DNA of 9,384 bases, from assembly GCA_023228765.1 (NCBI GenBank), contig JALOAM010000122.1, positions 1-9,384 on the forward strand. The letters run 5' to 3'. Under the pieces are notes generated by a model. It made no database searches and was not told where the DNA came from. It was given only the letters and a program-made list of their open reading frames with translations. The position numbers and the translations under genes are program-made. Position 1 is the stretch's first letter. The number at the start of each line of letters is the position of its first letter. Shown here in pieces: positions 1 to 6,418 of this stretch. Source of the stretch: Dehalococcoidia bacterium. Lineage in GTDB: Bacteria; Chloroflexota; Dehalococcoidia; UBA2979.

Positions 1-8
1 GTCAGAGG

Positions 9-66
9 GGGAACCAGAGGCGGAACCGGAGTCGGAACGGGGATCGGAGCGAGCCGGAACGAGAGT
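9..66. repeat. Imperfect 12-nt tandem repeat, about five units
   Basis: Five consecutive units of about 12 nt share the consensus CGGAACCGGAGT. They start at 9, 21, 33, 45 (a 10-nt unit) and 55, and end 9 bases short of the stop codon of the minus-strand GcvT-like gene. One plus frame reads as Gly-Thr/Val-rich repeats and one minus frame as Ser/Asp/Gly-rich, but no supported gene can be assigned because the window begins here. It could be a 3'-intergenic minisatellite or the low-complexity tail of a neighbouring gene. Confidence 0.5.
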
Positions 67-74
67 GGTGCGGC

Positions 75-1268
75 CTACCGCCCGAGCATCGCCCGGGGCA
101 CGTCGATGAAGGGCAGCGGCACCACGTCCGCCGGCTGCCACACGCCGTCCGTGTCCACCTCAACCCGCGCGAGGTCCGATGGGAGGTAGGCGAGGGCAAT
201 GCCGGTGCCGAGGGCGCCGGAGTAGGCGGCGTTGACGCAGGCGCCGATGTCCTCGCCGGCGGCGCGGATGCGGGAACCGCGCTTCGCGAGGCGGGGGCCG
301 TCCAGGCGGAGGCCGGTGAGGACGCGCTCGGGCCGGTCGCGGTGTTCGAGGGCGTGGTGGCCGTGGAACTCGCGCGGGGCGCCGTCCGCGCCCTCGAGGT
401 GGACGAGGTCGCCGAGGCCGGCGTGGTACGGGGTCGCGGGAGAGGGCGTCTCGGTGGGGGCCTCGATGGTGCCGGCTTCGAGGCGGAGCGTGTCCCAGGC
501 GGCGAGGCCGGCGGGCTCGATGCCGACGGTGAGGCTGTTCTCCCACAGGTGCTCGCCCACCTCGGGCGAGACGATGAACCAGTAGCCGTCCTCGCCGAGC
601 GCGCGGTCGTGGGCGACGAGGGCGCGGAAGCCACCGAGGAGCACCTCGTGCGCCGCGCCGACGGGGACGCCCGAGGCGAGGTTCGCGCCGACGACGGCCT
701 GCAGCGCATGCTCCGCGCCGGGGCCGACGACCTCCAGCATCACGGACTCGCCGAGGCGGTCACGGACGATGGCGTCCTCCCCCTCGGCGACGGCGCCCTC
801 CACAGCCTCGCGGAGCGAGACCTGCGTGCGCGGGCCGGAGATCACGAGCCAGCGCCCCTCGTCGAGGTGGGCGAGCGTCGGGATGTCGAAGATCGTGCCG
901 TCGTGGCGGGTGACCAGCGCGCGGCTGAACTCGCCCACGGGGATCCTCGCCGGGTCGGTGGCGAAGAGGCGGTCGATGACGGCGTCGGCCGCCTCGCCGG
1001 TCACGTAGAACCGGCCGAGATGGGAGCGGTCGAAGATCACCACCTGATCGCCGGCCGTCTGCTGCTCGTCGTAGGTGCCGCGGTACCAGAGCGGCAGCGT
1101 GAAGCCGTGGACGGGCGCGGCGTGCCAGTTCGCCTTCAGGTGCAGGTGCGCGAGGGCGAGCACGGCCGTGCGGCCACCCGGAGGCGGCTGCGTGCTCTGG
1201 ATGATCGGCAGGAAGTCACCCGGCTGGATGTTCCCCTGCGATCCGTTTCCGGGAGGCGAGTTCGTCAT
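75..1268 (-). CDS. GcvT-like aminomethyltransferase family protein
   Basis: The product is about 397 aa and resembles the glycine-cleavage T-protein/YgfZ family of tetrahydrofolate-dependent C1 transferases. Numbering from the GTG at 1271, the region around residues 66-91 (YDEQQTAG...IFDRSHLGRFYVTG) matches the GcvT 'AVR..AGLFDVSHMG...VTG' block. Residues 125-133 (GTIFDIPTL) match the 'GG.IDDL.V' folate-site block but keep only the first of its two Asp. Residues 262-267 (LRLEAG) and 300-324 (...EFHGHHALEHR...LTGLRLDG) match the C-terminal domain. Two starts are possible: GTG at 1271, sharing one base with the upstream stop, or ATG at 1268. No Shine-Dalgarno is visible, so translation is probably coupled to the upstream hydrolase. 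It is the last gene of a four-gene minus-strand operon. No glycine-cleavage P or H genes are adjacent, so a demethylase or aminomethyltransferase acting on another substrate is more likely than canonical GcvT; the substrate is unknown. Confidence 0.85.
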   Translation of the reverse strand: MTNSPPGNGSQGNIQPGDFLPIIQSTQPPPGGRTAVLALAHLHLKANWHAAPVHGFTLPLWYRGTYDEQQTAGDQVVIFDRSHLGRFYVTGEAADAVIDRLFATDPARIPVGEFSRALVTRHDGTIFDIPTLAHLDEGRWLVISGPRTQVSLREAVEGAVAEGEDAIVRDRLGESVMLEVVGPGAEHALQAVVGANLASGVPVGAAHEVLLGGFRALVAHDRALGEDGYWFIVSPEVGEHLWENSLTVGIEPAGLAAWDTLRLEAGTIEAPTETPSPATPYHAGLGDLVHLEGADGAPREFHGHHALEHRDRPERVLTGLRLDGPRLAKRGSRIRAAGEDIGACVNAAYSGALGTGIALAYLPSDLARVEVDTDGVWQPADVVPLPFIDVPRAMLGR

Positions 1269-1270
1269 CA

Positions 1271-2185
1271 CTAGGGATGGTCGTGCGGGTGAGCGTGAAG
1301 GTCGAGGCCTTCACCCTCCGGTGCGACGTCCACCCACTTCCGGAAGCCCTCCTCCGTGCGGGTCATGCGGCCGACGCCGGGGTACGGGCCGTGGCAGAAC
1401 ATCACGAGCGCGCCCGCCTCGATGCACTCGTCCATCAGGCGCTTCTTCGTCTCCATGGAGACCAGCGGGAGGATGTCGAGGCCGGAGACCCACGGGGTAC
1501 GCTCCAGCTGGACACGGTGCTGCGCCATGTCACCGACGTAGACGCCCCACTCCTGCCCGGAGCGGATCACCACGGACGAGTGGCCCTCCGTGTGGCCGGG
1601 CACGGGCACGAAGATCACCTCGTCCGTGATCTGGTGCTCGCCGTCCATCAGCTCGAGGCGGTCCGCGATCGGGTCGAGGTTCCTCGCGAGGTAGGTCGCC
1701 CGCGTGCGCTCGTTGGGGTGGGTGGCGTCCTCCCACTCGGTGGCGTTGATGACGTACCGCGCGTTCGGGAACGTGGGGACGAGGACCTCGTCCCCTCCGT
1801 TCACGGAGGCGCTCGTGTTCCAGCCGCAGTGGTCGGCGTGCAGATGGGTGTTCACCACGACGTCGATCTCCTCGGGCGTGACGCCGAGGGCGGCGAGCGA
1901 GGTGAGGAGCGTGCCCTCCTCGGCGGGGGAGGCAGCGTCGCGGTCGCCGGGCTTCGCACCAACGCCGGTCTCGATGAGGATCGTCTGACCACGCGAGCGG
2001 AGCAGCAGGCAGTTCAACCCCAGCGGCATCCGGTAGCGCTCGTCGAGGGGTGGCGCGACGCGCTCCCACATCATGCGCGGGACGACGCCGAAGACCGCGC
2101 CGGCGTCGTAGTAATAGGTGCCGTCATTCACGACGGCGAAGTCGACGCCGCCGATGCGGTACCGCGCGCCATTCGGCAGGGCCAT
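1271..2185 (-). CDS. MBL-fold metallo-hydrolase (lactonase-like), paralogue 2 of the operon
   Basis: This 304-aa protein has a full metallo-beta-lactamase-fold metal site. HLHADH at residues 114-119 gives the HxHxDH motif, PGHTEGH at 196-202 gives H198, GDM at 218-220 gives the bridging Asp219, and H265 lies in CHGPYPG. Its length and order of motifs resemble AHL-lactonase or methyl-parathion-hydrolase-type dinuclear zinc hydrolases, but the substrate cannot be read from sequence. There is no signal peptide, so it is probably cytoplasmic. The last eight residues contain four His in alternating order (HAHPHDHP), an unusual possible metal-binding tail. The ATG at 2185 is preceded by GGGGGGAG (2199-2192 on the minus strand) at 6-nt spacing, and this site overlaps the stop codon of the upstream PPOX gene. 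The stop shares base 1271 with the GTG start option of the GcvT-like gene. Confidence 0.93.
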   Translation of the reverse strand: MALPNGARYRIGGVDFAVVNDGTYYYDAGAVFGVVPRMMWERVAPPLDERYRMPLGLNCLLLRSRGQTILIETGVGAKPGDRDAASPAEEGTLLTSLAALGVTPEEIDVVVNTHLHADHCGWNTSASVNGGDEVLVPTFPNARYVINATEWEDATHPNERTRATYLARNLDPIADRLELMDGEHQITDEVIFVPVPGHTEGHSSVVIRSGQEWGVYVGDMAQHRVQLERTPWVSGLDILPLVSMETKKRLMDECIEAGALVMFCHGPYPGVGRMTRTEEGFRKWVDVAPEGEGLDLHAHPHDHP

Positions 2186-2198
2186 GCGCTGCTCCCCC

Positions 2199-2645
2199 CT
2201 ACGCCTGGTGGACGATGCGGTCGGGGACGATGCGGAACAGGACCACGTCCGGGCGGTCGTGGTAGGCCTCCGCGAACGGCCGCCCGCGTTCCTCGCCCCA
2301 GTACGCGAGGGACATCGCGAGCACGTCGTCGTAGAGGGAGCGGTCCGTCGCCTCCTCCACGTGGCCGTCGATCATCACCGCCGCATACGCCTCCGCTCCG
2401 GGCGAGCGCGGTTCGGGGCGGTGGTCGATGCAGAGCGAGACGCGGGGGTTGGCCTGGATGTTGCGCCACTTCCGCGTGGTGCGAGCCGTGAACAGGATCG
2501 GTGCGCTGCCGTCCCACAGGAACCACACCGGCACGGTCCTCGGCGCGCCGTCCGCACCGATGGTGGCGAGGACGGCCACGCGAGGCTCACGGAGGAACGC
2601 GTCCGCCTCCGGCGTGACTTCGGGCCTGCTGCCGTTGGGGCTCAT
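2199..2645 (-). CDS. PPOX-class / flavin split-barrel family protein
   Basis: This 148-aa single-domain protein matches the pyridoxamine 5'-phosphate oxidase-like split barrel, including the F420/flavin-dependent oxidoreductase (FDOR) group. Residues 18-42 (FLREPRVAVLAT...GAPRTVPVWF) form the first strands. Residues 50-71 contain the cofactor-side segment TARTTRKWRNIQANPRVSL, with the Lys-x-x-Asn spacing common in FDOR proteins, and 90-97 (VMIDGHVE) is the typical 'G.a.v' strand. Cofactor (FMN, F420 or haem) and substrate cannot be determined. The ATG at 2645 overlaps the TGA of the upstream hydrolase as ATGA, so translation is coupled. It sits between two MBL hydrolase genes, which suggests an oxidation or reduction step between two hydrolytic steps; that is inference. 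Confidence 0.88.
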   Translation of the reverse strand: MSPNGSRPEVTPEADAFLREPRVAVLATIGADGAPRTVPVWFLWDGSAPILFTARTTRKWRNIQANPRVSLCIDHRPEPRSPGAEAYAAVMIDGHVEEATDRSLYDDVLAMSLAYWGEERGRPFAEAYHDRPDVVLFRIVPDRIVHQA

Positions 2646-3496
2646 GCCTCCACCTTCCGGGCGTACTCCCAGGCGTAGCCTCCGGCCGTGCGACGGACCT
2701 TGCCCAGCGTGAGGATCGGGAAGTGCCCGCCGGTCACGAGGGCGTCCCGGTCCACGGCGAGGGCGCTCAGCCGCCCTCTCGACCTGGTCGACTCCGCAGG
2801 GTCGAGGTCGACGCCGGGGATCCAGTCGTGGTGCTCGAAGTGCACGGGATGATGGGCAGCGTCACCGGTGATCAGGAGGTGCTCCCCGCCGGACGCGAGC
2901 ATCAGCGAGGTGTGGCCGGGCGTGTGTCCCGGCGTGGGGATCGTGGTGAGGCCGGGCGCGACCTCGAACTCGCCCTCGAACGTGTGGATGCGCGAGGCGG
3001 CCTGGTACGGCAGCATCTGCTGCTTCGCGACCGCCGCGCGGTCCTCGGGCGCCTCGGGCGAGTTCAGCCAGAACTCAAGCTCGACGGCGGCGACGTAGAT
3101 CGTTGCGTTCGGAAACGCGAGCTCGTCGCCCTCCTGTACGTCTCCGCCGCAGTGGTCCGGGTGCAGGTGCGTGTGCACCACGCTGTCGATCTCCTCGCGC
3201 GCCACGCCCAGCTCCGCGATCCGCTCGAGGAGCTCGCCACCGCCGGGGATGCCCATGGTGCGGGCGGGGGCGCCGTACCCGGAGTCGACGAGGATGGTGC
3301 GGGCCCCGTCGCGGATCAGGAACGTGCCGAAGTTGAACGGCAGCGGAGTGGCCGGGTCCGTGATGCCCAGCTCGGTCATCCATTGCGCCGGCTCGATGCC
3401 GTGGAAGAACCCGCCGAGGGGGCGGTCCGGCGCGCCGTCCGAGAGCGCCGCGACGCGCACCGAGCCGACCGTGAACTCCTCGGACAGTCGAGACAT
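2642..3496 (-). CDS. MBL-fold metallo-hydrolase, first gene of the operon
   Basis: This 284-aa dinuclear metal hydrolase carries HLHPDH at residues 110-115 (HxHxDH), PGHTPGH at 189-195 (H191), GDAAH at 211-215 (Asp212) and a terminal ligand H258 in TGGHFP. The motif order matches the MBL family of lactonases and esterases. It is paralogous to the other hydrolase in the operon but lacks the His-rich tail, and the loops around residues 120-185 differ, so the two probably act on different substrates. The ATG at 3496 has GGAG upstream on the minus strand at about 7-nt spacing. No strong minus-strand promoter could be picked in the 3497-3678 gap. The 3' end overlaps the PPOX gene by 4 bases. It is probably cytoplasmic, with no signal peptide. 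Confidence 0.93.
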   Translation of the reverse strand: MSRLSEEFTVGSVRVAALSDGAPDRPLGGFFHGIEPAQWMTELGITDPATPLPFNFGTFLIRDGARTILVDSGYGAPARTMGIPGGGELLERIAELGVAREEIDSVVHTHLHPDHCGGDVQEGDELAFPNATIYVAAVELEFWLNSPEAPEDRAAVAKQQMLPYQAASRIHTFEGEFEVAPGLTTIPTPGHTPGHTSLMLASGGEHLLITGDAAHHPVHFEHHDWIPGVDLDPAESTRSRGRLSALAVDRDALVTGGHFPILTLGKVRRTAGGYAWEYARKVEA

Positions 3497-3558
3497 GGAC
3501 GGCTCCGTTCGGGCGCATGCGAGAGGCTGAGGGGCGACGACTGTCGCATGATGGCCAG

Positions 3559-3587
3559 TTGAGAGAGGGTAAGGCCACTTCTATAGT
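3559..3587 (+). promoter_or_regulatory. Sigma70-type promoter for ilvE
   Basis: A -35 box TTGAGA (3559-3564) is followed at exactly 17 nt by a -10 box TATAGT (3582-3587); each matches the consensus at 5 of 6 positions. Transcription would start near 3594, leaving a leader of about 85 nt before the ilvE ATG. That leader codes no Leu/Val/Ile-rich peptide in frame with ilvE, so ilvE itself shows no sign of peptide-mediated attenuation. A CTCCT (3613-3617) can pair with the AGGAG of the ilvE ribosome-binding site, but only over 5 bp. Confidence 0.65.
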
Positions 3588-3678
3588 GACTCGGACTCCG
3601 TCAGTCGGCGCCCCTCCTCAGTGCGATCTGTCGACCCCGTGCGCCCTCAGTCCGGCGGAGCAAGGAGAAATCACACCC

Positions 3679-4620
3679 ATGGCAACACCGACCGCGTTCT
3701 TCGAAGGCCAGTTCGTCCCGCTGGAGCAGGCGAACATCAACATCATGACCCATGCCTTCAACTACGGGACCGCGGTGTTCGAGGGCGTCCGCGGGAACTG
3801 GAACGCGGACCAGAACGATCTGTACCTTTTCAAGATCCGCGACCACGTCCGCCGCATCCGGCAGTCCGCGAAGATCATGCGGATGGGCCTGAAGTACTCC
3901 GACGACGAGATCTGCGAGATCCTCACGGAGGTCGCCCGCCGGAACGACTACCGGGAGGACGTCTACCTCCGGCCGATGGTCTACAAGTCCTCGGAGGTCG
4001 TCGGCGTGCGCATGCACGACCTCGCGGACGACTTCCTGGTCTTCGTGACGCCGTTCGGCGCCTACCTCGACCCGACGCAGGGCGCGCGCTGCGCGACCTC
4101 CTCCTGGCGCCGCGTGGACGACACCATGATCCCGGCGCGGGCGAAGGTGAACGGCCTGTACGTCAACAACGCCATGGCCAAGACCGAGGCCCAGCTCAAC
4201 GGCTTCGACGAGGCGATCATGCTCAACGTGGACGGACACGTCTCGGAGGGCTCGGGCGAGAACATCGTCATGATCCGCCAGGGCGTCCTGATCACCCCGC
4301 CTCAGAACGACAACATCCTGGAGGGCATCACGCTGGAGACCGCCCTCTACGTCGCCGAGCGCGAGTTCGGCCTCCGCATCGAGCGCCGCTCGATCGACCG
4401 CTCCGAGCTCTACATCGCAGACGAGATCTTCATGACGGGCACGGCCGCCCACGTCACCCCGGTGACCGAGGTCGACCGCGTCCCGATCGGCGACGGCCGC
4501 CCGGGCGTGGTCTCGATGCAGATCCAGGAGACGTACTTCAAGGCCATCACCGGCCAGCTTCCGCAGTACCGGGACTGGCTCACGCCCATCTACGAGGACG
4601 CGAAGGTCGTCGCCTCCTAG
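3679..4620 (+). CDS. ilvE: Branched-chain amino acid aminotransferase
   Basis: This 313-aa PLP-dependent fold-type IV aminotransferase performs the last step of Leu/Ile/Val synthesis and the first step of their breakdown, using glutamate/2-oxoglutarate. Its length matches the IlvE family (about 300-310 aa). The N-terminal block (residues 12-38, ...THAFNYGTAVFEGVRG) is typical. Lys156 in ARAKVNGLYVNN is the expected Schiff-base lysine. SEGSGEN (189-195) lies where the pyridine-nitrogen contact is made, and TGTAAHVTPV (253-262) forms the phosphate-binding loop. ATG 3679 is chosen because AAGGAG (3662-3667) lies 11 nt upstream and the family start pattern '..FFEGQFVPLEQANIN..' begins there; the reading frame open further upstream is not conserved-looking. 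It appears monocistronic, between its own promoter and a strong hairpin. It is divergent from the MBL operon. Confidence 0.96.
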   Translation: MATPTAFFEGQFVPLEQANINIMTHAFNYGTAVFEGVRGNWNADQNDLYLFKIRDHVRRIRQSAKIMRMGLKYSDDEICEILTEVARRNDYREDVYLRPMVYKSSEVVGVRMHDLADDFLVFVTPFGAYLDPTQGARCATSSWRRVDDTMIPARAKVNGLYVNNAMAKTEAQLNGFDEAIMLNVDGHVSEGSGENIVMIRQGVLITPPQNDNILEGITLETALYVAEREFGLRIERRSIDRSELYIADEIFMTGTAAHVTPVTEVDRVPIGDGRPGVVSMQIQETYFKAITGQLPQYRDWLTPIYEDAKVVAS

Positions 4621-4643
4621 CGTCCGAGGGCTCCCGACAGACG

Positions 4644-4675
4644 ACGGCCCGGGTACTTGCCCGGGCCGTTTCGAT
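4644..4675 (+). terminator. Terminator hairpin after ilvE
   Basis: A perfect 10-bp GC-rich stem (ACGGCCCGGG at 4644-4653 with CCCGGGCCGT at 4660-4669) closes a 6-nt loop 23 nt after the ilvE stop. Only a short T run (TTT, 4669-4671) follows, which is common for intrinsic terminators in high-GC bacteria. Confidence 0.8.
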
Positions 4676-4740
4676 CTCACGCGTTTCGATCCGGCAGGCA
4701 GTTCCGCGCGTCGAGTCGCGGAAGCGTTACGAGCCGTCAT

Positions 4741-4760
4741 TTCCGGCGTAGTCGCCGGAA
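4741..4760. repeat. Perfect 8-bp inverted repeat (4-nt loop)
   Basis: TTCCGGCG (4741-4748) and CGCCGGAA (4753-4760) are exact inverted copies around TAGT. No T run follows on the plus strand, so an operator or a second hairpin upstream of the receiver-like gene is as likely as a terminator. The function is not determined. Confidence 0.45.
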
Positions 4761-4988
4761 CAGCACCGCCCAGGTGGTCGTTGGGATCAGCAGCGAACCG
4801 CTCCCCACACTGATAGAGACGGCGGCGAGTGATGACGAGGCGGCAACACATGAATGGCCAGCGGGTGGACCGAGACTCCCGGATCAGCCATCAGTTCGGG
4901 ACCGGGGTGGGGGAATCCGCGCTCGTGCCGAAGATCAGGCATAAGCGCCCCACGGCGATGTCCGTCCGGGTGTCCGACTCCGTTCAGC

Positions 4989-4994
4989 AGGAGG
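4989..4994 (+). promoter_or_regulatory. Ribosome-binding site deciding the receiver-like gene start
   Basis: A consensus AGGAGG lies 8 nt before ATG 5003. It makes that ATG the best start, although the frame is open for another 58 codons upstream. It overlaps a 10-bp palindrome, AGGAGCTCCT (4992-5001). Confidence 0.75.
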
Positions 4995-5002
4995 AGCTCC
5001 TG

Positions 5003-5350
5003 ATGCTCGTCCTCGTCGCCGGACCCGACCTCGACTACTGCGCCCGCGTGGGCGAGTCCCTGCGGCGTGCCTCCCACCAGGTGGTGCTGGCCGCGGACTT
5101 CGAGGCCTGCCGCCGGTTCGCGGAGCAAGCGTCCATGGACGCGGTGATCATGAGCGCCGCGAGCGTGGACGCCGTCCCGCTCGACCTCGTGCGTTCGGTG
5201 CGTGCACACAGCGATACGCCGGTGATGGTCCTCGTGGACGACGCGAGCCTCGTCCACGCTGGTTATGTCGAGGCCGGTGCTGAGTGCGCGACCCGGCCAG
5301 CGGACCTCGGCGAGCTCACCCGCTGGGTGGAGGCGTCCGCGAGCCGCTAG
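5003..5350 (+). CDS. Stand-alone degenerate response-regulator receiver (pseudo-receiver)
   Basis: From ATG 5003 the product is 115 aa, just one receiver (REC) domain with no output domain. The alternating beta/alpha pattern is clear: MLVLVAGPD (1-9), HQVVLAADFEACRRFAEQ (25-42), MDAVIMSA (45-52), DTPVMVLVDD (71-80), and AGYVEAGAECATRPADLGELTRWV (86-109), which matches the usual 'GAD.Y.TKPFD..EL' end. Every catalytic position is changed. The paired acidic residues are Val5-Ala6, the phospho-acceptor Asp is Ser51, the Thr is Val78 and the Lys is Arg98. It therefore cannot be phosphorylated in the usual way and may act as a protein-protein adaptor or an atypical regulator. Initiation further upstream (GTG 4829, ATG 4832, 4850 or 4958) would add a non-conserved N-terminus. 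It lies 165 nt before the PH/reductase/DUF3179 operon on the same strand; a functional link is inference. Confidence 0.75.
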   Translation: MLVLVAGPDLDYCARVGESLRRASHQVVLAADFEACRRFAEQASMDAVIMSAASVDAVPLDLVRSVRAHSDTPVMVLVDDASLVHAGYVEAGAECATRPADLGELTRWVEASASR

Positions 5351-5417
5351 CGCCGGGCCGGTACCACCCGCGTCCCTGCTCGGTGGAAGAATTGATCACC
5401 TGCCTGCGCGAAGGTGG

Positions 5418-5446
5418 TTGGGCGCTACGCGCGGGCGGGCTAGACT
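5418..5446 (+). promoter_or_regulatory. Possible promoter of the PH/reductase/DUF3179 operon
   Basis: TTGGGC (5418-5423) and TAGACT (5441-5446) are 17 nt apart in the gap between the receiver-like gene and the PH-domain gene. The -35 box is weak (3 of 6) and the -10 box is fair (4 of 6). Transcription would begin near 5453, about 60 nt before the TTG start. Confidence 0.4.
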
Positions 5447-5515
5447 GGCCGCTGCTCCCCACCCACCCTCGCACCCCCGCGCTCGACTGCGGAGCGTCCG
5501 AGGCAGGAGTAGCCG

Positions 5516-6418
5516 TTGTTCTATCAACCGCCCCGCGCGCTCGGCCTGATGACGGGGGCCGTCCTGGCTGCGTGGGCCTTCAGCATCGCCATCGTGCTGC
5601 TGATCTTCGGCTGGGGACGTGCCTTCGACTTCGTCACCGCCATTGCCTACATCGGCGCCGCGATCTCCTTCGGGGTCGCGTTGCTGTTCTCGTACTGGTG
5701 CTACGCCCTCGCGACCATGTGGTACGCGCTGGACCGGAACGGGCTCGTGATCCACTGGGGGATGCTGAGCCAGGTCGTCCCGCTGGAGGCGATCGAGCGG
5801 CTGGTGCCGGGGACCTCGGCGGGGGTGCCCAGCGTCGGCGGCGTCTCGTGGATGGGCTACCACGTCGGCCGAGGGCGCATCGAGCGGATCGGCGACGTAC
5901 TGTTCTATTCCACGCACCAGTCGCCGGACCAGGTGCTGTACGTGATGACCTCGGAGCAGAACTACGCGATCTCCGTGCAGGATCCCGCTGCCTTCGCGCG
6001 GGAGATCCAGGTGCGCCAGGACCTGGGTACCACCGCGCGCGTCGAGCACCACGTGGAGCGCTCGATGCCGGCGCTGCAGGGGTTCTGGACCGACCGCACG
6101 GGCATCATGCTCGCCTCGGCGGCGGCCGCCCTCGGCGCGCTCGTCTGGCTCGTCGTGGCCGCGCGCTACAACTCGCTACCGGAGTCCTTCGAGCTCTACT
6201 TCCCGCCGAGCCGCTCCTCCCCGCTGGTGGAGCTGGTGGGGCGCTCCGCGGTCCTCGAGCTCCCCCGCACCGCATCGATGCTGCTGATCGCGAACCTGGT
6301 GTTCGGCGTGGTGCTCTATGCCTGGGACCGCGTCGCCGGGTACACGCTGTTCCTCGCGGGCGCGGCGATCCAGGTCGGGTTCCTCGTCGCGTTCGTCCTG
6401 GCGACCTCCGACCTGTGA
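5516..6418 (+). CDS. PH-domain-like integral membrane protein
   Basis: This 300-aa membrane protein has hydrophobic segments at about residues 10-31, 40-68, 197-216, 253-272 and 274-296, predicting about five transmembrane helices. Between the second and third lies a soluble domain (about 69-167). It begins with 'YALDRNGLVIHWGMLSQVVPLEAIERL', the pattern of bacterial pleckstrin-homology domains ('..t..gl.i..g....ipl..I..v'). Its exact role is unknown. The start is TTG 5516, supported by AGGAG (5505-5509) at 6-nt spacing; the second codon gives Phe. The end overlaps the reductase gene by 4 bases (GTGA), so the two are coupled. A membrane role alongside a prenyl-lipid reductase is plausible. 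Confidence 0.85.
   Translation: MFYQPPRALGLMTGAVLAAWAFSIAIVLLIFGWGRAFDFVTAIAYIGAAISFGVALLFSYWCYALATMWYALDRNGLVIHWGMLSQVVPLEAIERLVPGTSAGVPSVGGVSWMGYHVGRGRIERIGDVLFYSTHQSPDQVLYVMTSEQNYAISVQDPAAFAREIQVRQDLGTTARVEHHVERSMPALQGFWTDRTGIMLASAAAALGALVWLVVAARYNSLPESFELYFPPSRSSPLVELVGRSAVLELPRTASMLLIANLVFGVVLYAWDRVAGYTLFLAGAAIQVGFLVAFVLATSDL

Larger units (their letters stand above)
4676..5002. other. Intergenic region without a supported gene
   Basis: This stretch lies between the ilvE terminator and the AGGAGG-preceded start of the receiver-like gene. The reading frame of that gene stays open upstream to GTG 4829/ATG 4832, and ATG 4850 and 4958 are also in frame. The peptide there is unstructured-looking and the alternative starts lack good ribosome-binding sites. 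No tRNA or recognisable riboswitch was seen, and no confident promoter could be picked. It contains the palindrome at 4741-4760. Confidence 0.5.

Noticed and set aside
1277..2491. Plus-strand open frame of 404 codons over the MBL and PPOX genes
   Set aside because: It is the antisense shadow of two well-supported genes, and the translation shows no domain.
3586..3678. Possible attenuator peptide in the ilvE leader (GTG 3586, in frame with ilvE)
   Set aside because: It has no run of Leu, Val or Ile codons and no stop before ilvE, and no competing hairpins are visible.
3601..4851. Minus-strand open frame of 416 codons opposite ilvE
   Set aside because: Asp/Val/Leu/Arg-rich shadow of ilvE with no motif. 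It also runs through the terminator hairpin.
4829..5002. Longer N-terminus for the receiver-like protein
   Set aside because: Its starts lack a good ribosome-binding site, whereas ATG 5003 has AGGAGG at ideal spacing and begins exactly at the first receiver strand.
4676..5002. tRNA or riboswitch in the largest gap
   Set aside because: A T-loop-like GTTCGGGACC near 4893 has no matching acceptor, D or anticodon arms, and no known riboswitch core could be recognised by eye.
5284..6414. Upstream extension of the reductase reading frame to 5284
   Set aside because: This part is read out of frame across the PH-domain gene and is Arg/Ala-rich junk. The FAD-binding N-terminus begins right after GTG 6415.
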